From JBBSMX01 sp038232935 (GTDB lineage: Bacteria; Bacteroidota; Rhodothermia; Rhodothermales; JANQRZ01), in assembly GCA_038232935.1 (NCBI GenBank), contig JBBSMX010000099.1, positions 1-15,817 of the forward strand: a stretch of 15,817 nucleotides of DNA, in the 5' to 3' direction. Below are positions 6,554-14,674 of this stretch, one piece after another. Position numbers and translations under genes: made by a program. The notes under the pieces were generated by a model. It was given only the letters and a program-made list of their open reading frames with translations. It was not told the DNA's origin and searched no databases. Each line of letters starts with the position of its first letter. The stretch's first letter is position 1.

Positions 6554-9175
6554 TCAGCGTTTGCGGAAGGTGACGTCCACCGGGCGTCCCCACGGCAGCA
6601 CCGCAGTGCCCTCGGCGTCGGGCTCTGCGCCCTCGACGCGAACGAAACCGGCGCGGCGCAGGCTCATCGTGTGCAGCACGAGATGCCCCGCTTGTCCGGC
6701 ACGCCCGAGCGCGTCCGTGCGCAGCCGCGCCGTGCGCCCGTCAGGCGAGACCGTGAGCGTGAGTGTCAGCGGTCCCGCAATCGTCTGAATCGCGTCGAGC
6801 GACGACGTGCCGCCGGGCACGAGCCATTCTTCCGGCACCGACCCGAGGAGCAGCACGTCTTCGCCCCGGTCCATCGCCAGCATCGAGATCACCATCCGGT
6901 TGAAGACGGTCGGGTGCCAGTTGTGCGGCATGTCGCCCGCGAGGCGGCTCCCCTCGCCCACGAGCGGCTGCTCCTCCACCCACGTGCCGACGGGCGAGGC
7001 GTGGTTCGCCATCGCGTAGAGCACGTCGGCGGCGCGGTCGTCATGGCCTGTCAGCACTAGGTTCATGCCGTACCAGTAGCCGAAACCGGCCCAGACGCCG
7101 CCGGGCAGCCAGCCCGTGCTGATGGGCAGGCCCTGCCGCTCGGCGTCCTGCATGATGCCGAGCGTGCCGGTCAGGTAGTCGCCGTCGAGCGGCAGATAGT
7201 CGGCGAAGAGATGGGCCTCAAGGGCCGCCCACTGCGCGAGCTGCGGAACCTCATCCGGCCCGGCCTTGGCGACGGGCACGGGCAGATAGAGGTGGCCGTG
7301 TTCGTCGCGCCGGGCATCGCGCTGGAAGGCGGCGTCGAACGAAGCGCGGAGGTCGGAATAGAACGCATCGAGGCGGGCCGCGTCCTCTGTGCGGTTCTGC
7401 GCGCGCGCCACCTGCCCCAGCTCGTGCGAGGCCGTCATCGCCCACAGGACGCTCGAATACTCGGCCGAGATCTGCCCGATGCCGCCGTCGTTGAAGGCGG
7501 GCGGAAAGAGGCCGTCGTACGGCTTGCCGGTGCCGACCGTTGTCTGCCGGGCGCGGCGGAGCGCCTCGACGATCCGCATCACGGCGGGCCAAGTCTGGTC
7601 AAGGTAGGCACGCTCGGCCGGGTCGTCGCCCACGAGACGGGCGTAGCGGGCGAACGTCCAGATCGTCATGCCGGACTCACGCCAGAACGTGAACGGCTTC
7701 ATCACCTCGATCAGCCCCTCGGGCGTCTGGTGCGCGAGGATGCCGTCGAGCGCCTCGCGGGCACGGACGCGGTCGCCGAGGACCGTGGCGAGGTCGACGA
7801 AGTAGGCCGCGTCGCCCGTCCACAGCCCCCGGTACAGCGTGAAGCTAGAGTTGAACTGCCCGCGCCCACCGACCGTCTCCCGTCCCTGGTAGAGCGTCCG
7901 CAAGCCCATGTCGAGGACGGACTGGATGCCCGCGTCGGGCACGCGGACGTGGTCGTACGGGATGTCGGCGCGGTTCCAAAACGCGGCCGAGGCGGCGAGA
8001 ATCGCCTCGCTCGACATGGCCCGCGCTCGGCTCAGATCAGCCGCACTCGCATCTCCAGAGAGGACGAGCACGCGGGCCTGACGAGTGCCGGCAGGCAACG
8101 CGAGCGTCCACCCCTCGGCCGTCGTGTCGGCCGACGTGAAGGCCGGCTCGGTGGCGACGAACGGGCGGTCGCCGAGCCAGAGCACGCCGTCGCGCGCTGT
8201 GAGCGCCCGGCGCGTCTGCACCGTCACGACCGGGACGGCATCCGTCGGAGCCTGCACGACGGCGTCGATCACGTCCACACGCGGCACTTGGCGGAGCGTC
8301 TCCGTGCCCCCGTCGATGCGCAACTCGGGAGGCGTACTGCCGCCCGTCCCAGCGATGAGCTGGTCGCGCGTGAAATAGGTCCCCTCGGGGTACATCCAGA
8401 TCGCGGCGAGCGTCGTGTTCGGGTCGGAGCCTTCGGGCGCGAGCACCTCGACCTCGGTCCAGCCGTCACTGTCTTCGTCGGCGGCCTCGAAGACGAAGAC
8501 CTGCGGCTCGTTGCGGCGGGCTGTGAGGGCGAGGTCCGCAATCTGGTCGGGCGCGCCCTCGACCTGCATCCACGCCCTGCGCTCGTTCAGGCGCGGCTTG
8601 TAGCTCTCGGCGAAGCCGAGCACGACGCGCTTCTTCGCGCCGGGCGCGGTGCGGAGGCGGTAGTGGATGGGCCGCGTGATGCCCCACGCCACGTTCCGAA
8701 AGGCAGAGTCGGCCGGGATGGTCGGACGCGTCCAGCCGAGCGCCCCGCTGATGCCGTCGAGCCGCTCGTAGTCGCCGAAGCGCCCGTTCGATGGTGAGGC
8801 GGCATCGGGGACGACCGAGAACGTGGTGAGGTCGAGCCGCACGCCCGGTCCGGTCAGCGTCGTTTCGACGACGGGCACGCGCGGCGCGGCGAGGCCCTGC
8901 CCTTCGCGCGTGAGTTCCGCCCCCTGCACGCCGACGCCCACGCGGGTGAGCGGGATGACGTACGGCCCCGGTCCGAAGTCGTAGAGCAGCGCGCCCTCGT
9001 CGCTGGCGAGCGGCTTGTGCCAGTCGTCGGGCACGCCGAGGGCGCTGTACCAGTACGGCGGCGCAAAGCGGAAGTCGACGGTGCGCGGCTGTGCGGTCAC
9101 CGCGCCCGCGAACGTCAGGGCGGAGAGGGCCAGCGCTCCGAGAGTGGGACGCAAGAGGCGGGACATCGTCATCAT
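6554..9175 (-). CDS. Exported six-hairpin glycoside-hydrolase-like protein
   Basis: An 873-residue protein, probably an exported carbohydrate-active enzyme. Residues 1-28 form a signal peptide: MSRLLRP gives the positive end, then a hydrophobic run and a VTA-Q cleavage site. Residues about 30-390 are beta-rich, consistent with N-terminal sandwich domains. Residues about 395-770 look like an (alpha/alpha)6 toroid with aromatic-rich motifs: YRGLWTGDAAYF (448-459), KPFTFWRESGMTIW (493-506), STGWLPGGVWAGFGYWYG (686-703), GTWVEEQ (730-736) and GDMPHNWHPTVFNR (747-760). A small beta domain closes the chain. This layout resembles GH78/GH95-like clans, but I cannot assign a CAZy family; acidic candidates are D455, E500, E734/E735 and D748. 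Three ATGs at 9175, 9172 and 9166 compete for the start. It sits 32 bp after the cyclase gene and is the only cluster member with an export signal. Confidence 0.78.
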   Translation of the reverse strand: MMTMSRLLRPTLGALALSALTFAGAVTAQPRTVDFRFAPPYWYSALGVPDDWHKPLASDEGALLYDFGPGPYVIPLTRVGVGVQGAELTREGQGLAAPRVPVVETTLTGPGVRLDLTTFSVVPDAASPSNGRFGDYERLDGISGALGWTRPTIPADSAFRNVAWGITRPIHYRLRTAPGAKKRVVLGFAESYKPRLNERRAWMQVEGAPDQIADLALTARRNEPQVFVFEAADEDSDGWTEVEVLAPEGSDPNTTLAAIWMYPEGTYFTRDQLIAGTGGSTPPELRIDGGTETLRQVPRVDVIDAVVQAPTDAVPVVTVQTRRALTARDGVLWLGDRPFVATEPAFTSADTTAEGWTLALPAGTRQARVLVLSGDASAADLSRARAMSSEAILAASAAFWNRADIPYDHVRVPDAGIQSVLDMGLRTLYQGRETVGGRGQFNSSFTLYRGLWTGDAAYFVDLATVLGDRVRAREALDGILAHQTPEGLIEVMKPFTFWRESGMTIWTFARYARLVGDDPAERAYLDQTWPAVMRIVEALRRARQTTVGTGKPYDGLFPPAFNDGGIGQISAEYSSVLWAMTASHELGQVARAQNRTEDAARLDAFYSDLRASFDAAFQRDARRDEHGHLYLPVPVAKAGPDEVPQLAQWAALEAHLFADYLPLDGDYLTGTLGIMQDAERQGLPISTGWLPGGVWAGFGYWYGMNLVLTGHDDRAADVLYAMANHASPVGTWVEEQPLVGEGSRLAGDMPHNWHPTVFNRMVISMLAMDRGEDVLLLGSVPEEWLVPGGTSSLDAIQTIAGPLTLTLTVSPDGRTARLRTDALGRAGQAGHLVLHTMSLRRAGFVRVEGAEPDAEGTAVLPWGRPVDVTFRKR

Positions 9176-9207
9176 GGGCGGCGAGGGCTGGGAGCGGCGA
9201 AAACCAA

Positions 9208-9852
9208 TCAGTCGACGACGGCTACAGCGCGGATCGGTGAGCCATCTCGACCGACGATGTTGAGGGGGAAGCCGATGAAGGTGAAGTGCTCCGGCAGCTT
9301 CTCCAGGTGCGTCAGCGCCTCCACGATCAGGATCTCGACGTCCGCCGCCAGGAGGATCAGGTGGACCTCCTTCCAGTCCGTGCTCGGTGTGGGCGTGTCC
9401 ATCCCCAGCATTCCGATCTTGCGGCTGGCAATCCAGCTCGCCGCGTCCTGCGTCAGCGTCGGGAAGTCGGAGAAGAAGCGCGGGTCGCCGAACATCCGGT
9501 CCCAGCCGGTGCGGTAGACGATCCGGGCACCCGGCTGGAACACCTCGGCGTGGGCCTCGAACATGGCGACGGTCAGCGGCGTGCCGGCCTCCAAAAAGCC
9601 GCCCGGCGCGAGGTCGACGAGCGTGGCCGGGCCGTAGAACTGCTCCAGCGGCATCTGGTCGATCGGCTTGCCGTCGTCGTAGAAGTGGTACGGCGCATCG
9701 AGGTGGGTGCCCTGGTGCGTCGCCATGCTGATCTGCGTCATGTTGTAGCCGATGGAGGCTACGGTGTGATGCACGAGCACGCTGATCTTGGGGTCGAACG
9801 GGAAGTTGAACTGGCCGTGTTCGAGCGGGTGCGAGAGGTCGATGAGCGGCAT
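9208..9852 (-). CDS. Cyclase-family metal-dependent hydrolase (kynurenine formamidase-like fold)
   Basis: A 214-residue protein of the cyclase family (PF04199), the size of KynB-type arylformamidases. The family signature HxGTHxDxPxH is intact in ATHQGTHLDAPYHF, giving metal-site candidates H46, H50, D52 and H56. It starts with the typical MPLIDLSHPL and includes IVYRTGWD and MLGMDTPTPS, also usual in this fold. Family members hydrolyse amides or cyclic compounds (N-formylkynurenine, isatin) with divalent metal. No tryptophan-degradation genes are nearby, so an intramolecular ester or lactone of a carbohydrate acid is a reasonable alternative substrate (inference). The frame is open upstream to 9981, but the extra residues are basic low-complexity sequence overlapping the next gene, so ATG at 9852 is preferred. 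An 85-bp gap upstream is the largest in the minus-strand cluster. Confidence 0.9.
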   Translation of the reverse strand: MPLIDLSHPLEHGQFNFPFDPKISVLVHHTVASIGYNMTQISMATHQGTHLDAPYHFYDDGKPIDQMPLEQFYGPATLVDLAPGGFLEAGTPLTVAMFEAHAEVFQPGARIVYRTGWDRMFGDPRFFSDFPTLTQDAASWIASRKIGMLGMDTPTPSTDWKEVHLILLAADVEILIVEALTHLEKLPEHFTFIGFPLNIVGRDGSPIRAVAVVD

Positions 9853-9937
9853 GGGACGCAGCGGTTGAGGGTTCAGACTTCGAGAGTCATCGGGGTCGTC
9901 AGTAGCAGAAGATCTTCGTGGAGGAGCGAACGGATGA

Positions 9938-10903
9938 CTACGGCGTGACGGGATGGAGGAGCGGCTCGCCACGGAGCGCACGCACGACTTCCTCCGCTCC
10001 TTTACGTTGGAGCATCGGGACGCTCTGCTCGCTGTACCACGAGACGTGTGAGGTCAGCAGGGCGTTCGGGCAGGTGCGCAGCGGGTGATCGTCCGGCAGC
10101 GGCTCGGCCTCGAAAACATCGAGCCCGGTGCCAGCGACCGTTCGGGCCTCCAGCGCCTCCGCCAGCGCGACGGTGTCGATCAGCCCGCCCCGCGCCGTGT
10201 TGACGAGGATCGCCGTCGGCTTCATATGCCGCAGGCGCTCGGCGTCCACGAGGTTCCGCGTCTCCGCCGTGAGCGGGCAGTGGAGCGAGACGATGTCCGC
10301 CTCGGCGAAGAGCGCGTCCAGATCGAGCCGGTCGATGCCAGCCTGTCGGAAGGTGTCGTCGGACACGAGTGGATCGTGCGCCGCGAGGCGGAAGCCGAAG
10401 GCCCGCGCACGTTCCAACACCGCTCGCGCGATGCGCCCCAACCCGACGGTGGCGAACGTCATCGCGCGGAACGCCGGCATCGGGGCGTCCGGCGTGATGC
10501 GCCACGTCCCGGCGCGCACCCGCCGGTCGATGTGCGGAAGCTGGCGGGCGAGGCTCAGCGCGAGCGCGAGCGTGTGGTCGGCCACTTCGTCGAGGCAGTA
10601 GTCCGGGACGTTGCAGACGGGGATGCCTCGCTCCCGCGCCGCCGCGAGGTCCACGTTGTCCACGCCGATGCCGAGGCGGACGATCACCCTGCACCGATCC
10701 AGCGCCGCGATCACCTCAGCCGTGATCGGTGCCCACTGTACGATGAGCGCGTCGGCGTCGGCCGTGGCCGCGATCACGTCCTCGGGCGTGCGGCACTGCG
10801 CGACGGCCAGCGTACCGCCGGCCGCCTCGATGAGCGCCTGCTCGGTCGCCACGTCCGGGAAGCCGTGGTCGGTGTAGACGACATGGGGCATGGGCCTATT
10901 CAT
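9938..10903 (-). CDS. NAD-dependent D-2-hydroxyacid dehydrogenase (phosphoglycerate dehydrogenase/CtBP-like)
   Basis: A 321-residue cytosolic member of the D-isomer-specific 2-hydroxyacid dehydrogenase family, interconverting a 2-oxo acid and a D-2-hydroxy acid. The catalytic triad is complete: Arg in VNTARGGLID (R238), Glu in DVFEAEP (E267) and His in LLTSHVSWYS (H286). The substrate-domain motif LGIGVDNVD (78-86) is typical. The nucleotide loop reads VGLGRIA (153-159), with Ala in place of the usual last Gly. HVSWYSEQS resembles the CtBP-like branch rather than classical SerA, and the regulatory ACT domain is absent. ATG at 10903 shares one base with the stop of the alcohol dehydrogenase (TGATG), which points to coupled translation; another ATG at 10891 is possible. 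In context it may reduce or oxidise a keto acid made by the neighbouring dehydrogenases. Confidence 0.92.
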   Translation of the reverse strand: MNRPMPHVVYTDHGFPDVATEQALIEAAGGTLAVAQCRTPEDVIAATADADALIVQWAPITAEVIAALDRCRVIVRLGIGVDNVDLAAARERGIPVCNVPDYCLDEVADHTLALALSLARQLPHIDRRVRAGTWRITPDAPMPAFRAMTFATVGLGRIARAVLERARAFGFRLAAHDPLVSDDTFRQAGIDRLDLDALFAEADIVSLHCPLTAETRNLVDAERLRHMKPTAILVNTARGGLIDTVALAEALEARTVAGTGLDVFEAEPLPDDHPLRTCPNALLTSHVSWYSEQSVPMLQRKGAEEVVRALRGEPLLHPVTP

Positions 10904-11919
10904 CAGGGGATCAGTACGGCTTTGAGGTCGTCGCCCTGCGCGGCGAGCATCCGGTGGAACGCCTCGACGCCGTCGGCGAGTGGGAAGGCATGCACCCAGC
11001 TTTGCACATCGACGCGCCCGTCCGCCATCAGGTCGAGCGCCTGCTCCAGCTCGTGCGGATGGGCAGCGTAGGTGCCGTAAATCGTCTTCTCGGGGAGTGT
11101 TACGCCGTAGGTGTCGAGCGTCACGGCATCGCTGTGCAGGCCGATCCACACGACGGCCCCGCCCGGCCGGCACACGTCGAGCGACTGACGCTTGGTAGCG
11201 GCCGACCCAACCGCATCGATCACGAGATCGGCCCCCTCGCCTTCGGAGAGCGAGGCTATCACTTCGGCCACGTCTTCGCCTCGGGCATCGACGGTGCGCA
11301 CCGCGCCGAGGCGCTCCGCCACGGCGAGTCGTTCCGGGAGTAGGTCCACCACGACGACCTCTGTGCCGAGCAAAACCTGGATCGCCTGCTGACACATCAG
11401 CCCGATGGGACCGGCCCCGAGGACCACGGCGCGGCGCGGCGCGCGGTGCCGCACGAGATGAGCGACGTGGACGCCGTTCGCCAGCGGCTCGGCCAAGCAT
11501 GCCGCCTCGGCGGGCAGCCCTTCGGGCCAGGGCAACAGGCAACGCGCAGGCACGGCCACGATTTCGGCGAATGCCCCCATCCGGTGCATCCCGAAGATCT
11601 GCCGCTGCGCACAGAGGTTCGCTTCCCCACGCCGGCACCGCACGCACGCCCCGCACGGCACGACGGCATTGCTGACGACGCGCTCGCCGACCGCGACCCC
11701 GCGCACGTTCGATCCGACCGCTTCGATGGTGCCGCAGAACTCGTGGCCCATGATGAGGGGCGGGGTCCGCCGGTCGCTGCGGGCCTTGAACGTCTCCAAT
11801 TCGCTGCCACAGATCCCGCACGCCGCCACGCGCAGCAACACTTCGTCGGCCATCGCCTCCGGGCGCGGGCGCTCGGTGACGGTCAGGGTGTCCCACGCCG
11901 GGTAGTAGAGGGCGTTCAT
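10903..11919 (-). CDS. Zinc-dependent alcohol dehydrogenase, sorbitol/threonine dehydrogenase type
   Basis: A 338-residue medium-chain zinc dehydrogenase expected to oxidise a secondary hydroxyl of a polyol, cyclitol or amino alcohol with NAD+. It has both metal sites: catalytic C37 (GICGSE), H59 and E60 (GHEFCG) and E144 (CLAEPLANG), and the structural four-cysteine lobe C89, C92, C95, C103 (PCGACVRCRRGEANLC). The Rossmann motif is VLGAGPIGLM (166-175), and beta-2 ends in Asp (VVVDLLPER, D192), favouring NAD+. ATG at 11919 overlaps the stop of the toroid protein gene by four bases (ATGA), and its own TGA overlaps the next ATG by one base. This fixes the start and indicates tight coupling. 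Upstream residues in the same open frame are Arg/Pro-rich and lie within the previous gene, so they were excluded. Confidence 0.94.
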   Translation of the reverse strand: MNALYYPAWDTLTVTERPRPEAMADEVLLRVAACGICGSELETFKARSDRRTPPLIMGHEFCGTIEAVGSNVRGVAVGERVVSNAVVPCGACVRCRRGEANLCAQRQIFGMHRMGAFAEIVAVPARCLLPWPEGLPAEAACLAEPLANGVHVAHLVRHRAPRRAVVLGAGPIGLMCQQAIQVLLGTEVVVVDLLPERLAVAERLGAVRTVDARGEDVAEVIASLSEGEGADLVIDAVGSAATKRQSLDVCRPGGAVVWIGLHSDAVTLDTYGVTLPEKTIYGTYAAHPHELEQALDLMADGRVDVQSWVHAFPLADGVEAFHRMLAAQGDDLKAVLIP

Positions 11920-13733
11920 CGAACGAGCGTGGCTTCTGCGGTGTGGTCCGTGACGGTCATCGTCGTGAAATCGAGCGTGCGACGGAGGCAGCCGTGGCGG
12001 ATGTCGAGGCGCTGACTGTCGCGCTCGGCCTGAAGGAACGGCCCGCCGAAAAGGGGCCACGCGTCGTAGTCTACGGGCTCGTCGTTCACCCGCGGCGTCA
12101 CGCCGTACGTCACGTCGAGCCGAGCACCGCGTAGCGTCGTGAACCGGACGCTCGGGGTGGGCTCCGTCGCCGTCTCCAGCGGGAGCGCTTCGACGGCGTC
12201 GGCGAAGGCGGCGAGCGAGGCGAAGGCACGCGCCGGGGCGACCTGCACGACCGCGCCGTTCTTACGGTGCGGGCTGTGGAGGCGTCGGTCGCCGCCCGGC
12301 TCGTCGCGCCACGCGAACGGCGCGAGCGGGAAGTACGCGATCAGGGCGTCCCCCCCGCGTGCGACGATCCAGCCGGACTCGCGCTCTTCCAGTCCGTGCA
12401 GCGTGCGCGAGAAGTAGCCGCTGATGTGTTCGTACTGCGTGCCCGGCGCGATGTCGTAGAGCACGACGACGGCGTCCTCGTGCTGCACCGCCTGCTCGAA
12501 CGGCGATGACCCGGTCCACTTGTCGGGCTTGTCGTAGGTGTTCTTCTCGTGCTGCACGACGACCTCTGCCAGCAGCTTCGGCTCCTCGGCGAAGTACATC
12601 CCGAGCTCGTGCGGCTCGGCGTAGGGGTGGATAGTGAACAGCACGTTGAACCCCTCGTGCGAGTCCGCTGTCGCCCACAGCACCTCCCACGTGTGCTGCT
12701 GGATCGGCTGGAGGATGCCGCCCTGGATCGAGCCGACGGCGTACTCCTCCCGCATGAACACCGACTTGTAGATCGGCGCGTTGCGGACATCGCTGTACCG
12801 AATGCGATGGCGCGTCCGCTTGAGCTCGCGGTGGACATACGGCGTGCTCCGGTCGGTGGCGATGCGCCGGATCACCTCCGGCGGCTCGTAGCCGCTCAGC
12901 GCGAGGATCGCAGCGACGCCGTGCGGCCGGTAGCCGGCGCGGGGAAGCACGACGTTGACGGGGTCGGGCCGGAGCGGAATATTTCCGAAGAGGAGCCACG
13001 AGAAGGTGGTGCTCCCGTTGCGCCACCGCTCCAGCGTCGGCTCGGGATAGATCCGGCTGAACGCGCCGACGTATAGCCCGCCGAGCGTGTCCACGGCGAA
13101 GTCAGCGACGAGGTAGTCCAGCATCATCCCCGCCCGCTTCCGCATTGCCGGATCCGAGGCGAAACCGTAGAGCAGGGCCAGCGGCGCGAGGAAGAACGGG
13201 AGGTAGTGCGGCGAGTCGAACTCGCCCTGCCCGCGCGTCGTCGTCAGTTCGGTCCAGTGCGCGAGGTACTCGTCGGCTTCGGCGAGGTTTTCCTGCGCGC
13301 TCCGGCCGTTGAACCACGTCTCGGCGTGGTCGTCCGGATACAGTTGCGCGAGGAGGTACAGCGAGGCGTAATACTGCAACCAGTGGTTTTCCGTGTCGCC
13401 CCGGTACGGCGTGTACGTGTGCCACAACGCGCGCATCCGGGCCAGCACCTCATCCGGCAGCCGCCCCTGCCCGGCGTGGTGGACGAGCGCCATCGGGACC
13501 ATCCAGAACATGTCGCCCGTCGGCTCGTCGAGCAATCCATTCAGAAGAGGGAGCACCTCGTTGAGTGGGCGGTCCGTTGCGAGGCGAGCCGCGACTTCGA
13601 TGTAGCCGAGGGCAGGACGTTCGTTGCCCTGCTGCTCACGGTCGGCGTAGTACTCGACGAGTGAGGCGCAGCGTTCGGCATAAGTCGAGCCGGTGGGGTC
13701 GCGGAAGACGGGACGGTCCAGGGAAGACATCAT
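11916..13733 (-). CDS. Unrecognised 605-residue toroid plus beta-sandwich-like protein, possible polysaccharide lyase relative
   Basis: I do not recognise a named family. No signal peptide is present, so it is probably cytosolic. Residues about 1-290 are helix-rich with repeated aromatic motifs: GDMFWMVPMALVHH (73-86), DTENHWLQYYASLYLL (113-128), GQGEFDSPHYLPFF (168-181) and LGGLYVGAFSRIYPE (217-231). The later half, from about residue 295, looks beta-rich (SVFMREEYAVGSIQGGI, 324-340; TWEVLWATADSHEG, 348-361). Helical toroid followed by beta-sandwich is the layout of heparinase and alginate-lyase-type enzymes, in which Asn, His and Tyr side chains do the catalysis. N116/H117 and H176/Y177 are candidates by position only. 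The start is ATG at 13733, overlapping the propeller gene's stop by four bases (ATGA); an adjacent ATG at 13730 is equally possible. The longer open frame adds only Arg-rich sequence and was rejected. It is coupled downstream to the zinc alcohol dehydrogenase. Confidence 0.8.
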   Translation of the reverse strand: MMSSLDRPVFRDPTGSTYAERCASLVEYYADREQQGNERPALGYIEVAARLATDRPLNEVLPLLNGLLDEPTGDMFWMVPMALVHHAGQGRLPDEVLARMRALWHTYTPYRGDTENHWLQYYASLYLLAQLYPDDHAETWFNGRSAQENLAEADEYLAHWTELTTTRGQGEFDSPHYLPFFLAPLALLYGFASDPAMRKRAGMMLDYLVADFAVDTLGGLYVGAFSRIYPEPTLERWRNGSTTFSWLLFGNIPLRPDPVNVVLPRAGYRPHGVAAILALSGYEPPEVIRRIATDRSTPYVHRELKRTRHRIRYSDVRNAPIYKSVFMREEYAVGSIQGGILQPIQQHTWEVLWATADSHEGFNVLFTIHPYAEPHELGMYFAEEPKLLAEVVVQHEKNTYDKPDKWTGSSPFEQAVQHEDAVVVLYDIAPGTQYEHISGYFSRTLHGLEERESGWIVARGGDALIAYFPLAPFAWRDEPGGDRRLHSPHRKNGAVVQVAPARAFASLAAFADAVEALPLETATEPTPSVRFTTLRGARLDVTYGVTPRVNDEPVDYDAWPLFGGPFLQAERDSQRLDIRHGCLRRTLDFTTMTVTDHTAEATLVR

Positions 13734-14674
13734 GCGAAGACGAAGTCGTAAACGGTGGTTTCGGGTAGCCCAGCGTCTTCGCACGTCTGCCCGAGGTCGT
13801 CCGTGACGAAAACGCCTTCGCCGACCGTACCGAGCCACAGGCGTCCCGATCCGTCGGGATCGAAGGCGAGGGCATGGAGCGCTCGTGCGGGGATGTCTAG
13901 CGACTGCTTCCGCCAGTGAGCCCCACCGTCGGTGCTCAGGAGCACGCCCGTTTCGTATCCCGCCGCTGCCATCCGCTGCGGCTCAGTCGGGTCGAGGGCG
14001 ATCGCGTAGATCGTGGTGCCCTCTTCGTTCACCGACCACGTCGCACCACTGTCCGTCGATAGGAGCAAGCCGTGGTCGTCCGTCCCTGCCAGCCAGAGTT
14101 CCGAGTGGGCGGCGCTCTGTTCCAGCGTCCGAACGGCCACGCGCGGCCCGACGGGTCGCCACGTCTGCCCGCCGTCATCCGACTCGAACAGGCCGTCTCC
14201 CGTCCCGATCAGCACCCGCCTCGGCCGGTCGTGGTCGAGCGAGAGCGTCGGCGCAAACGTCGCGTTTGGATACGGCGCGGCGGCGGGCAAGGCCGTCCAC
14301 GTATCGCCCTCGTCCGGTGAGTGCCACAGACCGTAGGCCGAGGCCGCGACCACCGCACGCGGCGTGAAGGGGTCGAACGCCACGTCGAGGACTTCGGCGA
14401 CGCGCCAACCCGTCGTGACGCGCCACGTCGCCCCGCCGTCGCGCGAGCGCAGGACACCGTTGCCGGACGCGAGGAACACCGTCTCGGGCGCTGACTCGGA
14501 TACGGTGACGGCGGCGCAGCGAAGGTTTCGCCAGCCGAGGTGGGTCCAGCCGGAGCCATCGCGCCGGTACAGACCGCTCGGCGCGTTGTCCTCGCCGACG
14601 ATGTAATTGCGGGTTTCGAGCACCGCCGCAAACAGCGTGCGCTGCAAAATCGAGTCGCCTCCTTTGTTTACCAT
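13730..14674 (-). CDS. Asp-box (BNR-repeat) beta-propeller protein, no signal peptide
   Basis: A 314-residue protein built from six regularly spaced Asp-box motifs: SRDGGATW (77-84), SPDEGDTW (119-126), SDDGGQTW (165-172), STDSGATW (206-213), STDGGAHW (247-254) and a degenerate TDDLGQTC (291-298). The spacing of about 41-46 residues is that of sialidase/photosystem-assembly (YCF48-like) propeller blades. Asp boxes are structural and say nothing about catalysis; the sialidase arginine triad is not evident. The N-terminus (MVNKGGDSILQRTLFAAVLETRNYIVG) has no export signal, unlike most proteins of this kind. It is the first gene of the minus-strand cluster, starts at the edge of the divergent promoter region and overlaps the toroid-protein gene by four bases (ATGA). 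A binding, scaffold or assembly role is as likely as an enzymatic one. Confidence 0.85.
   Translation of the reverse strand: MVNKGGDSILQRTLFAAVLETRNYIVGEDNAPSGLYRRDGSGWTHLGWRNLRCAAVTVSESAPETVFLASGNGVLRSRDGGATWRVTTGWRVAEVLDVAFDPFTPRAVVAASAYGLWHSPDEGDTWTALPAAAPYPNATFAPTLSLDHDRPRRVLIGTGDGLFESDDGGQTWRPVGPRVAVRTLEQSAAHSELWLAGTDDHGLLLSTDSGATWSVNEEGTTIYAIALDPTEPQRMAAAGYETGVLLSTDGGAHWRKQSLDIPARALHALAFDPDGSGRLWLGTVGEGVFVTDDLGQTCEDAGLPETTVYDFVFA

Noticed and set aside
7211..8797. Plus-strand open frame of about 528 codons opposite the exported glycoside-hydrolase-like gene
   Set aside because: No recognisable motif and highly charged repetitive composition; the opposite strand carries a signal peptide and coherent toroid motifs.
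13734..13838. Upstream extension of the 605-residue protein
   Set aside because: The extra 35 residues are nearly all Arg-rich and overlap the propeller gene, whereas ATG 13733 gives a typical ATGA coupling.
13730..14674. Sialidase function for the propeller protein
   Set aside because: Asp boxes are structural only; the arginine triad and the catalytic Tyr/Glu of sialidases are not evident, and there is no export signal.
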